Assembly: GCA_002281535.1 (NCBI GenBank)
Contig: NCGD01000005.1
Span: 166,781-230,780, forward strand
From: Sphingomonas sp. 28-63-12
Lineage (GTDB): Bacteria; Pseudomonadota; Alphaproteobacteria; Sphingomonadales; Sphingomonadaceae
Direction: 5' to 3'
DNA length: 64,000 bases
A model generated the notes under the pieces. It made no database searches. It was not told the DNA's origin and worked only from the letters and a program-made list of their open reading frames with translations. This document shows, in pieces, positions 51,621-60,291 of the stretch. The position numbers and the translations under genes were made by a program. How positions within the stretch are numbered: the stretch's first letter is position 1; each line of letters opens with the position of its first letter.

Positions 51621-52262
51621 CCCGACGCGAAAAGCTGCGCCGAACAACAATACCGGCGCATCGGGATCGGAAACCTGGACGGCACCGCCACCTTCGGCGA
51701 CCAGCGCATGGACCAGATAGGCTGCCGCTGCGCGCGGCGTAATGACCGAATCGTCATTGGCGCCAAGGAGCGCGGTGCGCAATTCGCTGTCGAGCACGAT
51801 CCGGGGCCCATCGCCCCGCACCACGATCTCGACCATGCCGTCGACGACCTCGGCACCGATATCGAGTTGACCACCGCGGATCAGGGCATCGCCAGCGATC
51901 AGGGCCAAGTTGAGCAGCACCTTGATGGCAGGCTTGGGCAGCACCGCGTCTTCCACAAGCCAACCCAAATTCACACGGTGATTATCGCCGAATAGCCCTT
52001 CAATAGCGGCGCGGGCTTCGCGCGAATCGACCGTTTCGCCAAATCCGCCTGCCGCCCCGAAAGCGAGCCGGAAAAATTTCAGCTTGTTGGCCGAGGCGCG
52101 CGCACTTTCGCTCAGCAGCTCAAGGCAGCGATTACGCATTTCTGGATCATGTTCGTCGGCAAGCAGCTCAAGCCCGTTGTTGAGCGCGCCGACCGGGCTC
52201 AGCAGATCGTGGCAAAGGCGCGAACATAACAGGCTGGCGAAATCGACCGGACTGATCGTCAT
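51618..52262 (-). CDS. chpT: Histidine phosphotransferase ChpT
   Basis: In Caulobacter ChpT passes phosphate from CckA to CtrA and CpdR. The 214-residue protein has the phospho-acceptor His18 in LCSRLCHDLLSPVGALNNGLEL and a degenerate kinase-like C-terminal domain (VLLNLALIAGDALIRGG). It is immediately upstream of cheA, so in this organism cell-cycle/motility phosphorelay and chemotaxis genes are linked. Confidence 0.9.
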   Translation of the reverse strand: MTISPVDFASLLCSRLCHDLLSPVGALNNGLELLADEHDPEMRNRCLELLSESARASANKLKFFRLAFGAAGGFGETVDSREARAAIEGLFGDNHRVNLGWLVEDAVLPKPAIKVLLNLALIAGDALIRGGQLDIGAEVVDGMVEIVVRGDGPRIVLDSELRTALLGANDDSVITPRAAAAYLVHALVAEGGGAVQVSDPDAPVLLFGAAFRVG

Positions 52263-52316
52263 TTAGAAGGGAGCTCCAAACGGCAGAAGGACAGTTGAGA
52301 AATGCATTGCGGCCTC

Positions 52317-52754
52317 TCATGGCGAAGCCGGCGCAGGCGCGCAAGGCGCACTGGGGTGAACAGGCACATGGACAAATCGTTCCAGCCAGACGCCAACCGC
52401 GGTCGCACGCCATAGCCGGGCCTGTCCACCGCCGATGATCAGCCAATATTCGCCGCCATTTGCCGCAGCGGCGTCGCGCGGGGAGGGTTGCGGCAGACCG
52501 CCCGGGTGCGAATGATAATGGCCGATCAGCCGCGGCCCGCCTGCGCGCATCGCCTTATGGACTGCTAACAATGCCGCGGGATCGACTTCGAATGCGTGCG
52601 TCGGGTCTGCCGCCACATTGCGGCAGGGGATCGCGGCGGCAATGAAGGCGTCGTCCCCGAACAGCAACCCGCACACTTCCATCGTCGGTGACCGCGCGGC
52701 GGCGGCCAGCACTTGATCGAGCACGGCGCTTGAAATTCCAACACTGGTTTCCAT
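52317..52754 (-). CDS. JAMM/MPN metallopeptidase (M67 family)
   Basis: The 145-residue protein has the JAMM motif: Glu in MEVCGLLFG, HYHSHPGG and SPRDA (ExnHxHx7SxxD). Bacterial relatives cleave ubiquitin-like or ThiS/MoaD-type conjugates, or are of unknown function. It is divergent from rluD with 11 bases between start codons, so they may share a bidirectional promoter region embedded in coding sequence. Confidence 0.85.
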   Translation of the reverse strand: METSVGISSAVLDQVLAAAARSPTMEVCGLLFGDDAFIAAAIPCRNVAADPTHAFEVDPAALLAVHKAMRAGGPRLIGHYHSHPGGLPQPSPRDAAAANGGEYWLIIGGGQARLWRATAVGVWLERFVHVPVHPSAPCAPAPASP

Positions 52755-52765
52755 ATCCGGGAGAC

Positions 52766-53722
52766 ATGGACCGGGGGGCAGAAATCATTCAAGTGCGGAT
52801 TGCGGGCGTCGCCAATGGCCTTCGTCTGGATCGCGCGCTTGCCGATGCCGCGCCAATGCTGTCGCGTGAACGGATGAAGGCGCTGATCACCTCGGGGAAC
52901 GTCGCTGACGAATCGGGGACGGCAGCGCGCGACCCGTCGCGCAAGGCTATTGGCGGCCAGCTGTTCAACGTCACGCTGCCCCAGCCCACACCGCTTGGCA
53001 ATGAAGCGCAGGATATTGCGCTCACCATCGTCTATGAGGACGAGCATCTAATCGTGATCGACAAGCCAGCCGGGCTGGTTGTCCACCCGGCGGCAGGCAA
53101 TCTCGACGGCACATTGGTCAACGCGCTGCTGCATCATTGCGCAGGCCAGCTTTCCGGGATCGGCGGAGTCGCCCGGCCCGGCATTGTGCACCGGATCGAC
53201 AAAGATACGTCGGGCCTGATGGTCGCCGCTAAATCGGATGCGGCGCATCTCGGGCTCGCGGCGCAGTTTGCCGCGCATTCGATCGACCGGCGCTACAAGG
53301 CGATCGTCGCCGGTCGGCCCACCCCGCCCGAAGGCACAGTCGATGCGCCGCTCGCCCGGTCATCGGTAAACCGCAAGAAGATCGCTGTCGTAGCGGGCGG
53401 CAAACATGCCATCACCCACTACCGGATGATCCGCCCGTTGCGCGAAGCAGCACTCGTGGAATGCCGGCTGGAAACCGGCCGGACGCACCAGGTGCGCGTG
53501 CACATGGCGTCGATCGGCCATGCTCTACTCGGCGATCCCGTTTATGGTCGAACAAAAGCGGCGCACCGTGCGTTGTTGGAGTTGCTCGGGTTCAGACGGC
53601 AGGCGCTGCATGCCGCCCGCCTCGGCTTCATTCACCCGGTGAAAAGTAACGCTTTGGCGTTTGAAAGCGAAATACCTGCGGACATGCAGGCACTGTTCGA
53701 TACACTAATTGGTCTAGGTTGA
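52766..53722 (+). CDS. rluD: RluA/RluD family pseudouridine synthase
   Basis: The 318-residue enzyme modifies uridines of 23S rRNA. It has an N-terminal S4 domain (RLDRALADAAPMLSRERMKALI) and the catalytic Asp in GIVHRIDKDTSGLMVAAK, plus ECRLETGRTHQVRVHMASIGH. GGGAG precedes the ATG at 52766. RluD is the closest in my reading but the exact paralogue is uncertain. Confidence 0.92.
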   Translation: MDRGAEIIQVRIAGVANGLRLDRALADAAPMLSRERMKALITSGNVADESGTAARDPSRKAIGGQLFNVTLPQPTPLGNEAQDIALTIVYEDEHLIVIDKPAGLVVHPAAGNLDGTLVNALLHHCAGQLSGIGGVARPGIVHRIDKDTSGLMVAAKSDAAHLGLAAQFAAHSIDRRYKAIVAGRPTPPEGTVDAPLARSSVNRKKIAVVAGGKHAITHYRMIRPLREAALVECRLETGRTHQVRVHMASIGHALLGDPVYGRTKAAHRALLELLGFRRQALHAARLGFIHPVKSNALAFESEIPADMQALFDTLIGLG

Positions 53723-53774
53723 GACGCGTCGTGGTTCAGGTTATTCGACGCACTCGCAAAAGGGAGATTTGATC

Positions 53775-54680
53775 ATGGCAAGCGGCAGCAACGTCCCGGC
53801 GACGATTCCGGCCCTCGGCGGCGAAGCGAGCCTCAATCGCTATCTCGCCGAGATCAAGAAATTCCCCATTCTCGCGCCTGAGCAGGAGTATATGCTTGCC
53901 AAGCGCTTTGAGGAACATGGCGATACTGATGCGGCAGCGCAGCTGGTGACGTCGCATCTTCGGCTCGTGGCCAAGATCGCGATGGGCTATCGCGGCTATG
54001 GCCTGCCCGTCTCCGAACTGATTTCGGAAGGCAATATCGGCCTGATGCAGGGCGTGAAGAAGTTCGAAGCCGATCGTGGCTTCCGCCTTGCCACCTATGC
54101 GATGTGGTGGATCCGCGCCTCGATCCAGGAATTCATCCTGCGCAGCTGGTCGCTGGTCAAAATGGGCACCACCGCGGCGCAGAAGAAATTATTCTTCAAC
54201 CTGCGCCGGATGAAGGCGAAACTCGACGCGTTCGAGGATGGCGACCTGAAGCCTGAGGATCTCGCCAAGATCGCCAAGGATCTGGGCGTTACCGAAGACG
54301 AAGTGACGAGCATGAACCGCCGTATGGCGATGGGCGGCGACACCTCGCTCAACGTGCCGATGCGTGAAGACGGCGACGGCCAGTGGCAGGATTGGCTTCA
54401 GGATGACGCCCCCTTGCAGGATGCGGTCGTGGCCGAAGCGCAGGAAGCCGATGTCCGCCACACCATGCTGGTGTCGGCGATGGATGACCTGAACGAGCGC
54501 GAAAAGCATATCCTGACCGAACGCCGGCTGACCGATGATCCCAAGACGCTTGAGGAACTGAGCCAGGTTTACGGCGTCAGCCGTGAGCGGGTCCGCCAGA
54601 TCGAGGTGCGCGCGTTCGAAAAGCTGCAAAAGGCAATGATGCGGCTGGCGGGCGACAAAAGGATGCTGGCGGCGTACTGA
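53775..54680 (+). CDS. rpoH: Heat-shock sigma factor RpoH
   Basis: The 301-residue protein directs transcription of chaperone and protease genes. It has region 2 (LVTSHLRLVAKIAMGYRGYG, ATYAMWWIRASIQEFILRS), the RpoH box (QKKLFFNLRRMKAKL), and region 4 (TLEELSQVYGVSRERVRQIE). AAGGGAGA lies before the ATG at 53775. A strong terminator-like hairpin follows at 54731. Confidence 0.96.
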   Translation: MASGSNVPATIPALGGEASLNRYLAEIKKFPILAPEQEYMLAKRFEEHGDTDAAAQLVTSHLRLVAKIAMGYRGYGLPVSELISEGNIGLMQGVKKFEADRGFRLATYAMWWIRASIQEFILRSWSLVKMGTTAAQKKLFFNLRRMKAKLDAFEDGDLKPEDLAKIAKDLGVTEDEVTSMNRRMAMGGDTSLNVPMREDGDGQWQDWLQDDAPLQDAVVAEAQEADVRHTMLVSAMDDLNEREKHILTERRLTDDPKTLEELSQVYGVSRERVRQIEVRAFEKLQKAMMRLAGDKRMLAAY

Positions 54681-54730
54681 TCCGGTACGCCGGCGTAACC
54701 TTCGGGCTTGATCCCGGCCCGCCCGCATGC

Positions 54731-54763
54731 AACCCGGTGGATCGATGATCCGCCGGGTTTTTT
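54731..54763 (+). terminator. Intrinsic terminator after rpoH overlapping the mtgA start
   Basis: AACCCGGTGGATC and GATCCGCCGGGTT form a 13-base-pair stem (one G-U) around a 3-base loop, followed by a T-run (54758-54763). It lies 50 bases after the rpoH stop. The likely mtgA start codon (54745-54747) begins in its loop, so rpoH transcripts that stop here lack mtgA and readthrough mRNA would hide the start. Confidence 0.82.
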
Positions 54764-55422
54764 CTGTCGCCGTAAAGGCTGTAATCACCTTCGGTTTGCT
54801 GTCGCTGCTCGGGGTCGTAATCTACCGCTTCATCGCCCCACCCGTCACGTTCACGATGATCGGCGATGCGCTGGGCGGGCACAGCATTTCGAAGAGCTGG
54901 ATGCCGCTGTCGACAATTGATCCCAATATGGCCCGCGCCGCGATTGCCGGCGAGGATTCGCGGTTTTGCCAGCATCACGGCTTCGATATCGACGCGATCG
55001 AGAAAGCCTTTCGCAAGAACGCGCAAGGCAAGCGGATCCGGGGTGGCTCTACCATCAGCCAGCAGACCGCGAAAAACGTCTTCCTGATCCAGGGCGGCGG
55101 TTATGTCCGCAAGGCATTCGAAGCTTATTTCACCGTGCTGATCGAAAATATCTGGGGCAAGCGCCGGATCATGGAAGTGTATCTGAATGTCGCCGAGACC
55201 GGTATCGGCACCTATGGCGTCAACGCAGCGGCACTGCGCTATTTCGGGCATGATGCCTCGCATCTGACCCCGGCCGAGGCGGGGCGTATTGCCGCCGTTC
55301 TGCCCCTCCCCAAGAAGCGGGCGGCCATTGCCCCCTCCGGTTTCACGCGTCGCCACGGCAACTCGATCACCCGCCGGGTCGGCGTGGTGCGGAACGGCGG
55401 CCTCGACGCCTGCCTGCGTTGA
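54745..55422 (+). CDS. mtgA: Monofunctional peptidoglycan glycosyltransferase MtgA
   Basis: MtgA polymerises lipid II into glycan strands. The 225-residue protein has an N-terminal membrane helix (VITFGLLSLLGVVIYRFI), then the GT51 motifs EDSRFCQHHGFD, RGGSTISQQTAKNVFL and KRRIMEVYLNVAETGIG with the catalytic Glu residues. I chose ATG 54745 (MIRRVFS); an ATG at 54727 is in frame but precedes the hairpin. See the terminator that overlaps this start. Confidence 0.92.
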   Translation: MIRRVFSVAVKAVITFGLLSLLGVVIYRFIAPPVTFTMIGDALGGHSISKSWMPLSTIDPNMARAAIAGEDSRFCQHHGFDIDAIEKAFRKNAQGKRIRGGSTISQQTAKNVFLIQGGGYVRKAFEAYFTVLIENIWGKRRIMEVYLNVAETGIGTYGVNAAALRYFGHDASHLTPAEAGRIAAVLPLPKKRAAIAPSGFTRRHGNSITRRVGVVRNGGLDACLR

Positions 55423-55438
55423 CGTCGAGGCACGCTGC

Positions 55439-55672
55439 TTACTTGTTCGGATCGACAGCCTTGTCGGCGGCATCGCCGACCTTCTTGGCGCTGTCGCCGA
55501 CATCCTGGGCCGCTGATGAGATCGCGTCAGTCCGCAGATTGTCGTTGCGGGTCTGGTTGACAACGAAATAGGCGGCAACCGCGACCAGCAGGATGAGGAT
55601 GACGCCGATGATCAGGCCGGTGCCCGAACTGCGACGCTCGACGATGACGGTATTTGGTTCATTGTCTGCCAT
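55439..55672 (-). CDS. Small single-helix membrane protein
   Basis: The 77-residue protein begins MADNEPNTVIVERRSSGTGL, has one membrane helix (LIIGVILILLVAVAAYFVV) and an amphipathic polar C-terminal region (DVGDSAKKVGDAADKAVD). The start at 55672 has an AGGGAA site. The C-terminal repeat of Ala/Lys/Asp resembles late-embryogenesis-like or apolipoprotein-like helices. No function assigned. Confidence 0.75.
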   Translation of the reverse strand: MADNEPNTVIVERRSSGTGLIIGVILILLVAVAAYFVVNQTRNDNLRTDAISSAAQDVGDSAKKVGDAADKAVDPNK

Positions 55673-55739
55673 GATGATGTTCCCTGGTGTTTGACCGCCA
55701 AAGAACCATGGCCCTGCCCGAAATGTTCCCGGGCTGCCG

Positions 55740-56063
55740 TCAGAATGGCAGCTTGAATCCCGGTGGCAGCGGCAGGCCACTCGTCATTTTCGCCATTTCG
55801 GCGCTCGAAGCGGCGTCTGCCTTGGCGCGGGCATCGTTGAGTGCGGCAGCGATCAGGTCTTCCAGCATCTGCTTTTCTGTGGGTTGCATCAGGCTGTCGT
55901 CGATCGCGACGCCGATGATGCGGCCCTTCGCCGATGCGCGGACCTTGACCAGCCCGCCGCCCGATGCGCCCTCAACCTCGATGTGATCGAGATTGGCCTG
56001 CGCCTTCTCCAGCTCGGCCTGCACATTCTGCGCCATGGCCAGCATGTCTTCGATACCCTTCAT
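55740..56063 (-). CDS. ybaB: YbaB/EbfC family nucleoid-associated protein
   Basis: The 107-residue protein contains the signature MLAMAQNVQAELEKAQANLDHIEVEG and LVKVRASAKGRIIGVAIDDSL. These proteins bind DNA and dimerise; in many bacteria they sit between dnaX and recR. Here recR does not follow. It starts 10 bases after the dnaX stop. Confidence 0.93.
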   Translation of the reverse strand: MKGIEDMLAMAQNVQAELEKAQANLDHIEVEGASGGGLVKVRASAKGRIIGVAIDDSLMQPTEKQMLEDLIAAALNDARAKADAASSAEMAKMTSGLPLPPGFKLPF

Positions 56064-56073
56064 GTCCTGTTCC

Positions 56074-57783
56074 TCATGTCGCGATGTGTTGTTTCAGATC
56101 CCATTCCACGACTTCGGCCTCCGGAAAAGCCTCGATCGCGGCCTTGACGACCGGTGTTTCGCGGACCCAGGCCAGTTCGGCCGCGCGTGCTGCCGCCTGG
56201 GCCTCGCGGACGCTCGGTGTGCCGGGGGTGTCCTCGGTGGTGATCCGCCACGTCTTGCCCGTCAACCGGCGCAGCACCTCGGCCAGTTCGCGCGGAATAT
56301 CGGCAGGAAAAGGCTTTGCTGAACTCAGGACGATGTCGGGCGGTTCGAATCGCACCATCCTTGCTGCGAGCCGCAATTTCTCGGCAAGGCCCATTTCGCG
56401 GGCAGCATCGAGCAGGGTCAGTACCGCATCGAAACTCGCTGGCCAGTCGCCATTGTCGCCGGTCGCCACGCCGGTCGCCGTGCCGGTCGCCGTGCCGGCG
56501 GCGTTGCCCGCCGGCGGTGCTGGCGCGGGCGTCGTTGCAGCGCCGGCCTGTGACTGGACCAGGGGGCCCTCGCCCGCCAGGCGGCGTGCCAACTCGCCAG
56601 GGTCAGGCAGATTGGCGGCATGGATCACCCGCAGCAGCGCCATCTCGCACGCTTCGATCGGCAGGGCGGCCCGCGCCACCTCGTCATGCCCTTTGAGCAG
56701 CAGCTGCCACAAGCGGTGGAGCGACGCGAACGACAAGGCCGTCGCCCAGCTGGCGAGCGATTCGCGCTCTTCGGCCGATTGCGCCGCATCCGCAGCCGTA
56801 CCGAGCTTGGCCAGCGTCACGGCATGGACCGATTCGAGCAGCGCACGCAGCACGCCTTGGGGGTCGACGCCCAGATCATATTGCCGGCGGAGCGCTGCCA
56901 GCGCGCCAGGGCCATCGCCAGCCAGCACCAGCCCCAGCAGATCGCGAATCGCACCGCGGTCCGACAGGCCGAGCATTTCGCGGACCGCATCGGCGCGCAC
57001 GCCGCCGCCTTCCAACCCCGCATGGGCAATCGCCTGATCGAGGATCGACAGCCCGTCGCGTGCTGATCCTTCGGCGGCGCGGGCGATCAGCGCCAACGCC
57101 TCGGGTTCGGCTTCCACCCCTTCCGCCCCGACGACATAGGCGAAATGCGCCGCCAGCTTCTCACTGGTGATCCGCCGCAGGTCGAAGCGCTGGCAGCGCG
57201 ACAGCACCGTCACTGGCACCTTGTTGACCTCGGTTGTGGCAAACAGGAATTTGACGTGTGGTGGCGGCTCCTCAAGCGTCTTCAGCAACGCGTTGAAGGC
57301 GTTTTTTGAAAGCATATGGACTTCGTCGATGATGTAGATCTTGTAACGTGCCGACACCGCCGAATAGCGCGAAGCGTCGATAATTTCGCGGACATCGTCC
57401 ACGCCGGTATGGCTGGCGGCATCCATTTCGATCACGTCGATATGCCGCCCCTCGGCAATCGCGCGACAAGGCTCGCAGCCGCCACACGGGTCGATGGTTG
57501 GCCCGCCATCGCCATCGGGACCGATGCAGTTGAGCGCCTTGGCGATCAGTCGCGCGGTCGAAGTTTTGCCGACGCCACGCACGCCGGTCAGCAAAAACGC
57601 ATGGGCCAGCCGGTCACGCTTGATGGCGTTGCCCAGCGTCTGGACCATCGCATCCTGCCCGATCAGCTCGGCGAAATTCTGCGGGCGATATTTCCGGGCG
57701 AGTACACGGTACGCCTCGGCTTTCGCGGGCGCTGGCGAGGCTTGGGGCGGTTCGCCAAGATCTAGGGAGGAATCGGCCATCAT
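56074..57783 (-). CDS. dnaX: DNA polymerase III subunit gamma/tau
   Basis: DnaX is the clamp-loader ATPase. The 569-residue protein has a P-loop GVRGVGKTST, the zinc module with CGGCEPC, DEVHMLSKNAFNALLKTLEEPP, and the SRC motif LSRCQRFDLRR. Its C-terminal part after residue 420 contains an Ala/Gly/Thr stretch encoded by a 12-base repeat. Whether a short gamma form is made by frameshift is not evident. Confidence 0.96.
   Translation of the reverse strand: MMADSSLDLGEPPQASPAPAKAEAYRVLARKYRPQNFAELIGQDAMVQTLGNAIKRDRLAHAFLLTGVRGVGKTSTARLIAKALNCIGPDGDGGPTIDPCGGCEPCRAIAEGRHIDVIEMDAASHTGVDDVREIIDASRYSAVSARYKIYIIDEVHMLSKNAFNALLKTLEEPPPHVKFLFATTEVNKVPVTVLSRCQRFDLRRITSEKLAAHFAYVVGAEGVEAEPEALALIARAAEGSARDGLSILDQAIAHAGLEGGGVRADAVREMLGLSDRGAIRDLLGLVLAGDGPGALAALRRQYDLGVDPQGVLRALLESVHAVTLAKLGTAADAAQSAEERESLASWATALSFASLHRLWQLLLKGHDEVARAALPIEACEMALLRVIHAANLPDPGELARRLAGEGPLVQSQAGAATTPAPAPPAGNAAGTATGTATGVATGDNGDWPASFDAVLTLLDAAREMGLAEKLRLAARMVRFEPPDIVLSSAKPFPADIPRELAEVLRRLTGKTWRITTEDTPGTPSVREAQAAARAAELAWVRETPVVKAAIEAFPEAEVVEWDLKQHIAT
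56461..56508 (-). repeat. 12-bp tandem repeat within dnaX
   Basis: Four units, ggtcgccacgcc, ggtcgccgtgcc twice, then a degenerate ggcggcgttgcc, all 12 bases and in frame, encoding GTAT-like tetrapeptides in a linker. Unit number may vary among strains without breaking the frame. Confidence 0.7.
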
Positions 57784-57869
57784 CGTCTATCTAGGGACAG
57801 GCAAGGCGGATGTCGAAGGGGGAGAAGGATCAATCGACAAGCCGTGGTTTTCTCCAGTAACCTCAGCCA

Positions 57870-58304
57870 ATGCGCCGCGACGTCAACACCAATGCCAAAC
57901 ATGATAGATGGTTAAACCGGGCCGTGGCAATTTTGGAAGGCCGCGCAAACGGCATGGGGATGCCAGTCCTCCGTGCATTGACGCGCAGAGGCCATCATGC
58001 CGCGATGGCCGAACTCGCCAATCGGCTGACATCCCCTGAAAACAGCGAATATGATCTGCAAAGGGGACTTGAGCTGGAACGTCGTCTGGCACGGGCAGTA
58101 CCGGAGAGCTGGATTTTCGGAAATCTATCCACAACCTTGCGCAATCACGGAGATATGGCGGGTTACCGCAGGTGGTTGGCGCTCGCCGCTCGTACGGGTG
58201 ATCTCGACTACATCGCGGAAATGGGTCGCTTCGAGACACGGTTCCCCTTCCCGATTATGAAGCGCTGGGGACGTTATCGACCATTTAGGAGGAGCGAGCG
58301 GTAA
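57870..58304 (+). CDS. Small hypothetical protein, possibly helical-repeat
   Basis: The 144-residue protein contains AMAELANRLTSPENS, GLELERRLARAVPES and MAGYRRWLALAARTGDLDYIAE, a spacing reminiscent of Sel1 or TPR helices, but no family is certain. It has no signal peptide. The ATG has no strong ribosome binding site. It diverges from dnaX and runs toward SRP RNA on the other strand. Confidence 0.5.
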   Translation: MRRDVNTNAKHDRWLNRAVAILEGRANGMGMPVLRALTRRGHHAAMAELANRLTSPENSEYDLQRGLELERRLARAVPESWIFGNLSTTLRNHGDMAGYRRWLALAARTGDLDYIAEMGRFETRFPFPIMKRWGRYRPFRRSER

Positions 58305-58410
58305 GCGCTTTAGCGCGACCCGGCAAAGCCGTGTCGTCGAACGGGCTGTTGCCCGTCGGCCGCGCTTGCGCGTCTTGTGCGCTGCTACGCTGCACAAATG
58401 CGCGCTGCGC

Positions 58411-58505
58411 GGTGGGAGCCGGGACGACCCGCAGCGAAATCGTTGTGGCTGCTGCCTTCCGGCCCTGACCAGGTTGGCGACGGCTACGCCCGCCCGACTC
58501 CCGAG
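58411..58505 (-). ncRNA. ffs: Signal recognition particle RNA (4.5S type)
   Basis: Read leftwards it has the Ffh-binding domain core GGTCAGGGCCGGAAGGCAGCAGCC (given in full only as the key string GCCGGAAGGCAGCAGCC), and its ends GGGAGTCGGG and CCCGGCTCCC can pair. It is the RNA partner of Ffh. The exact ends are approximate. Confidence 0.92.
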
Positions 58506-58540
58506 GCGCATATGGGGGAGTCGGGCGGGCGGATCAAGTT

Positions 58541-58825
58541 CTAGTAACGAACCCGGATCGTGCGGCAGGTGCGGACACGGCGATGATGGCGATAAGTGAC
58601 CTTGCAAACCCGGCGCGTGCGATAATGGCCCCAGCCATTGCCGCTGCGCACGGTGCGGGTGCGATGCGTGACGACGACTCGCCGTTCGGTATGCACCGCA
58701 TTTTGGTGGCGCATCTGTTCATGCTGCATCGGCTGGGGCTGCGGCTGCTGGGCGCTCGCGGCGGTGGGACTGAGCATGGCGGCTGCACCGAAAAGGGCAG
58801 CAGAAAGAAAGGCAGTGAGTTTCAT
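58541..58825 (-). CDS. Small secreted Arg-rich protein
   Basis: The 94-residue product has a signal peptide (MKLTAFLSAALFGAAAMLSP, ASA cleavage) then a Gln/Met/His-rich stretch and a very basic C-terminal half (YRTRRVCKVTYRHHRRVRTC) with two cysteines. GGAGAA precedes the ATG at 58825. No known family; a role at the cell surface is only a guess. Confidence 0.72.
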   Translation of the reverse strand: MKLTAFLSAALFGAAAMLSPTAASAQQPQPQPMQHEQMRHQNAVHTERRVVVTHRTRTVRSGNGWGHYRTRRVCKVTYRHHRRVRTCRTIRVRY

Positions 58826-58870
58826 GGGAGGGTTCTCCTTCGCGTGCGAAAAGCACTGAAGGCACAATAG

Positions 58871-59203
58871 TTATCGCCCCTGCATGTTCCGCGTTTCGCG
58901 CGGGATTTTTACGGTCAGGCTATCCCAGCCGTCGTCCAGCCAGATCTGGCAGGCAAGCCGGCTGTTGCGCGTCGCGCCCATGGCGAGATCCAGCATATCC
59001 TCCTCTTCCTCGCGCGCGGGCTTCAGCTTGGCGAAATCGGCGGCCTCGACGATCACATGGCAGGTCGAACAGGCCATCTGGCCTTCGCAGGTGCCTTCTA
59101 ACGGCTGGCCATCGGCCTGGGCGATATCGAGCAGGCGATCACCTGGCTTGCCCATCACCTCGCGCACGCTGCCATCGGTAGCAATAAAGCGAACGCTGAT
59201 CAT
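58871..59203 (-). CDS. fdx: Adrenodoxin-type [2Fe-2S] ferredoxin
   Basis: The 110-residue protein has the cluster ligands in GTCEGQMACSTCHVIV and the later LACQIWL, a typical ISC-type ferredoxin. The ATG at 59203 overlaps the desulfurase stop (ATGA). It likely supplies electrons for Fe-S assembly with the desulfurase genes immediately upstream. Confidence 0.93.
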   Translation of the reverse strand: MISVRFIATDGSVREVMGKPGDRLLDIAQADGQPLEGTCEGQMACSTCHVIVEAADFAKLKPAREEEEDMLDLAMGATRNSRLACQIWLDDGWDSLTVKIPRETRNMQGR

Positions 59204-60291
59204 GCCGGCTCCTGCTGTGCCTTGGCGCAAGCCATGATTCGGTCGATCGCGCTCACCAGTTCCTCCTCGGTCGTATAACGGCCAAAACCGAGCCGGATGC
59301 TCGATCGCGCCTCGCTGTCGGCCATGCCAAGTGCCTGCAGTACATGGCTCGTCCGGCCCGATCCACTCGCACAGGCCGAGCCTGCCGAAAAGGCGATATC
59401 GCGCAGGTCCGAGATCAGTCGGGCAACGTCCAGTCCCTCGAAACGGATGTTGAGATTGCCGGGGTAGCGATTCGCCGTCGATCCATTGATCGTCCAGCCC
59501 GGGCCAAAATGCTGACGTGCCATGCCGAATAGTTTTTCGACCAGTGCCGCGTCCGCCTCGGCGCGCGCGGCCATCAACGTGGCGGCCACCCCAAAGCCAG
59601 CGCAGAGCGCCGGCGACAAGGTGCCCGAGCGCCCCAGGGCCTCCTGCCCCCCACCATGCATAAACGGGTCGAGCATGACACTATCACGGACCCAAAGCGC
59701 GCCAATCCCCTTGGGCCCATGAATTTTGTGCGCCGATAGCGCGATCATGTCGCAGCCGTCGGGCATCGGCACCCGGCCATAGCCCTGCACTGCATCGCAA
59801 AGCATCAGGGCGCCCGCCCGACGCGCCAGCGCAGCGAGTATCGCGACCGGCTGGATCACCCCGATCTCGTTATTGACGAGCATCGCCGCAACCAGCCCGG
59901 TCCCCGGCACGATCGCCCGCTCGGCCGCCGCCAGATCGACCAGCCCGTCGCGCCCCACTGCCAGTACCGTCACCGCCCGTCCCTGCCGCTGCAGCGCTAC
60001 GACCGTGTCGAGCACCGCCGCATGCTCGGTCGCGATCGTCACGATCGGGCCGGTGGTGCCCTTGATCGCCCAGTTGAGCGCCTCGGTCGCGCCGCTCGTA
60101 AAGGCCACAGATCCGCCCGCGGGCAGCAACGCCGCAACCCGGTCCCGCGCGACCTCCACCGCCGCCTTGGCAGCGCGTCCCGGCGCATGTGACGAATGCG
60201 GATTGGCATGGCCTTCCCGCAGCCACGGCAGCATCGCCTCAAGCGCCTCGGGCGCGAGCGGCGTCGTCGCCTGGTAGTCGAGATAAATCAC
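59200..60291 (-). CDS. Cysteine desulfurase, paralogue 2
   Basis: The 363-residue PLP enzyme removes sulfur from cysteine. Motifs: YLDYQATTPLAPEALEAM at the N-terminus, PLP lysine in LSAHKIHGPKGIGALW and the persulfide Cys in AFSAGSACASGSGRTSHVL. It is the IscS/NifS-type fold. Start overlaps the previous gene's stop, and a ferredoxin gene follows. Confidence 0.93.
   Translation of the reverse strand: MIYLDYQATTPLAPEALEAMLPWLREGHANPHSSHAPGRAAKAAVEVARDRVAALLPAGGSVAFTSGATEALNWAIKGTTGPIVTIATEHAAVLDTVVALQRQGRAVTVLAVGRDGLVDLAAAERAIVPGTGLVAAMLVNNEIGVIQPVAILAALARRAGALMLCDAVQGYGRVPMPDGCDMIALSAHKIHGPKGIGALWVRDSVMLDPFMHGGGQEALGRSGTLSPALCAGFGVAATLMAARAEADAALVEKLFGMARQHFGPGWTINGSTANRYPGNLNIRFEGLDVARLISDLRDIAFSAGSACASGSGRTSHVLQALGMADSEARSSIRLGFGRYTTEEELVSAIDRIMACAKAQQEPA

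Noticed and set aside
50736-51995. A 419-codon frame antisense to cheA/chpT
   Set aside because: It lies entirely opposite well-supported genes, is rich in Ser/Arg as expected from reading GC-rich codons backwards, and has no recognisable domain.
54577-55578. A 333-codon frame antisense to rpoH and mtgA
   Set aside because: Opposite two recognised genes and without domain features.
55964-57037. A 357-codon frame antisense to dnaX and ybaB
   Set aside because: Low-complexity Ser/Ala/Pro product opposite a certain gene.
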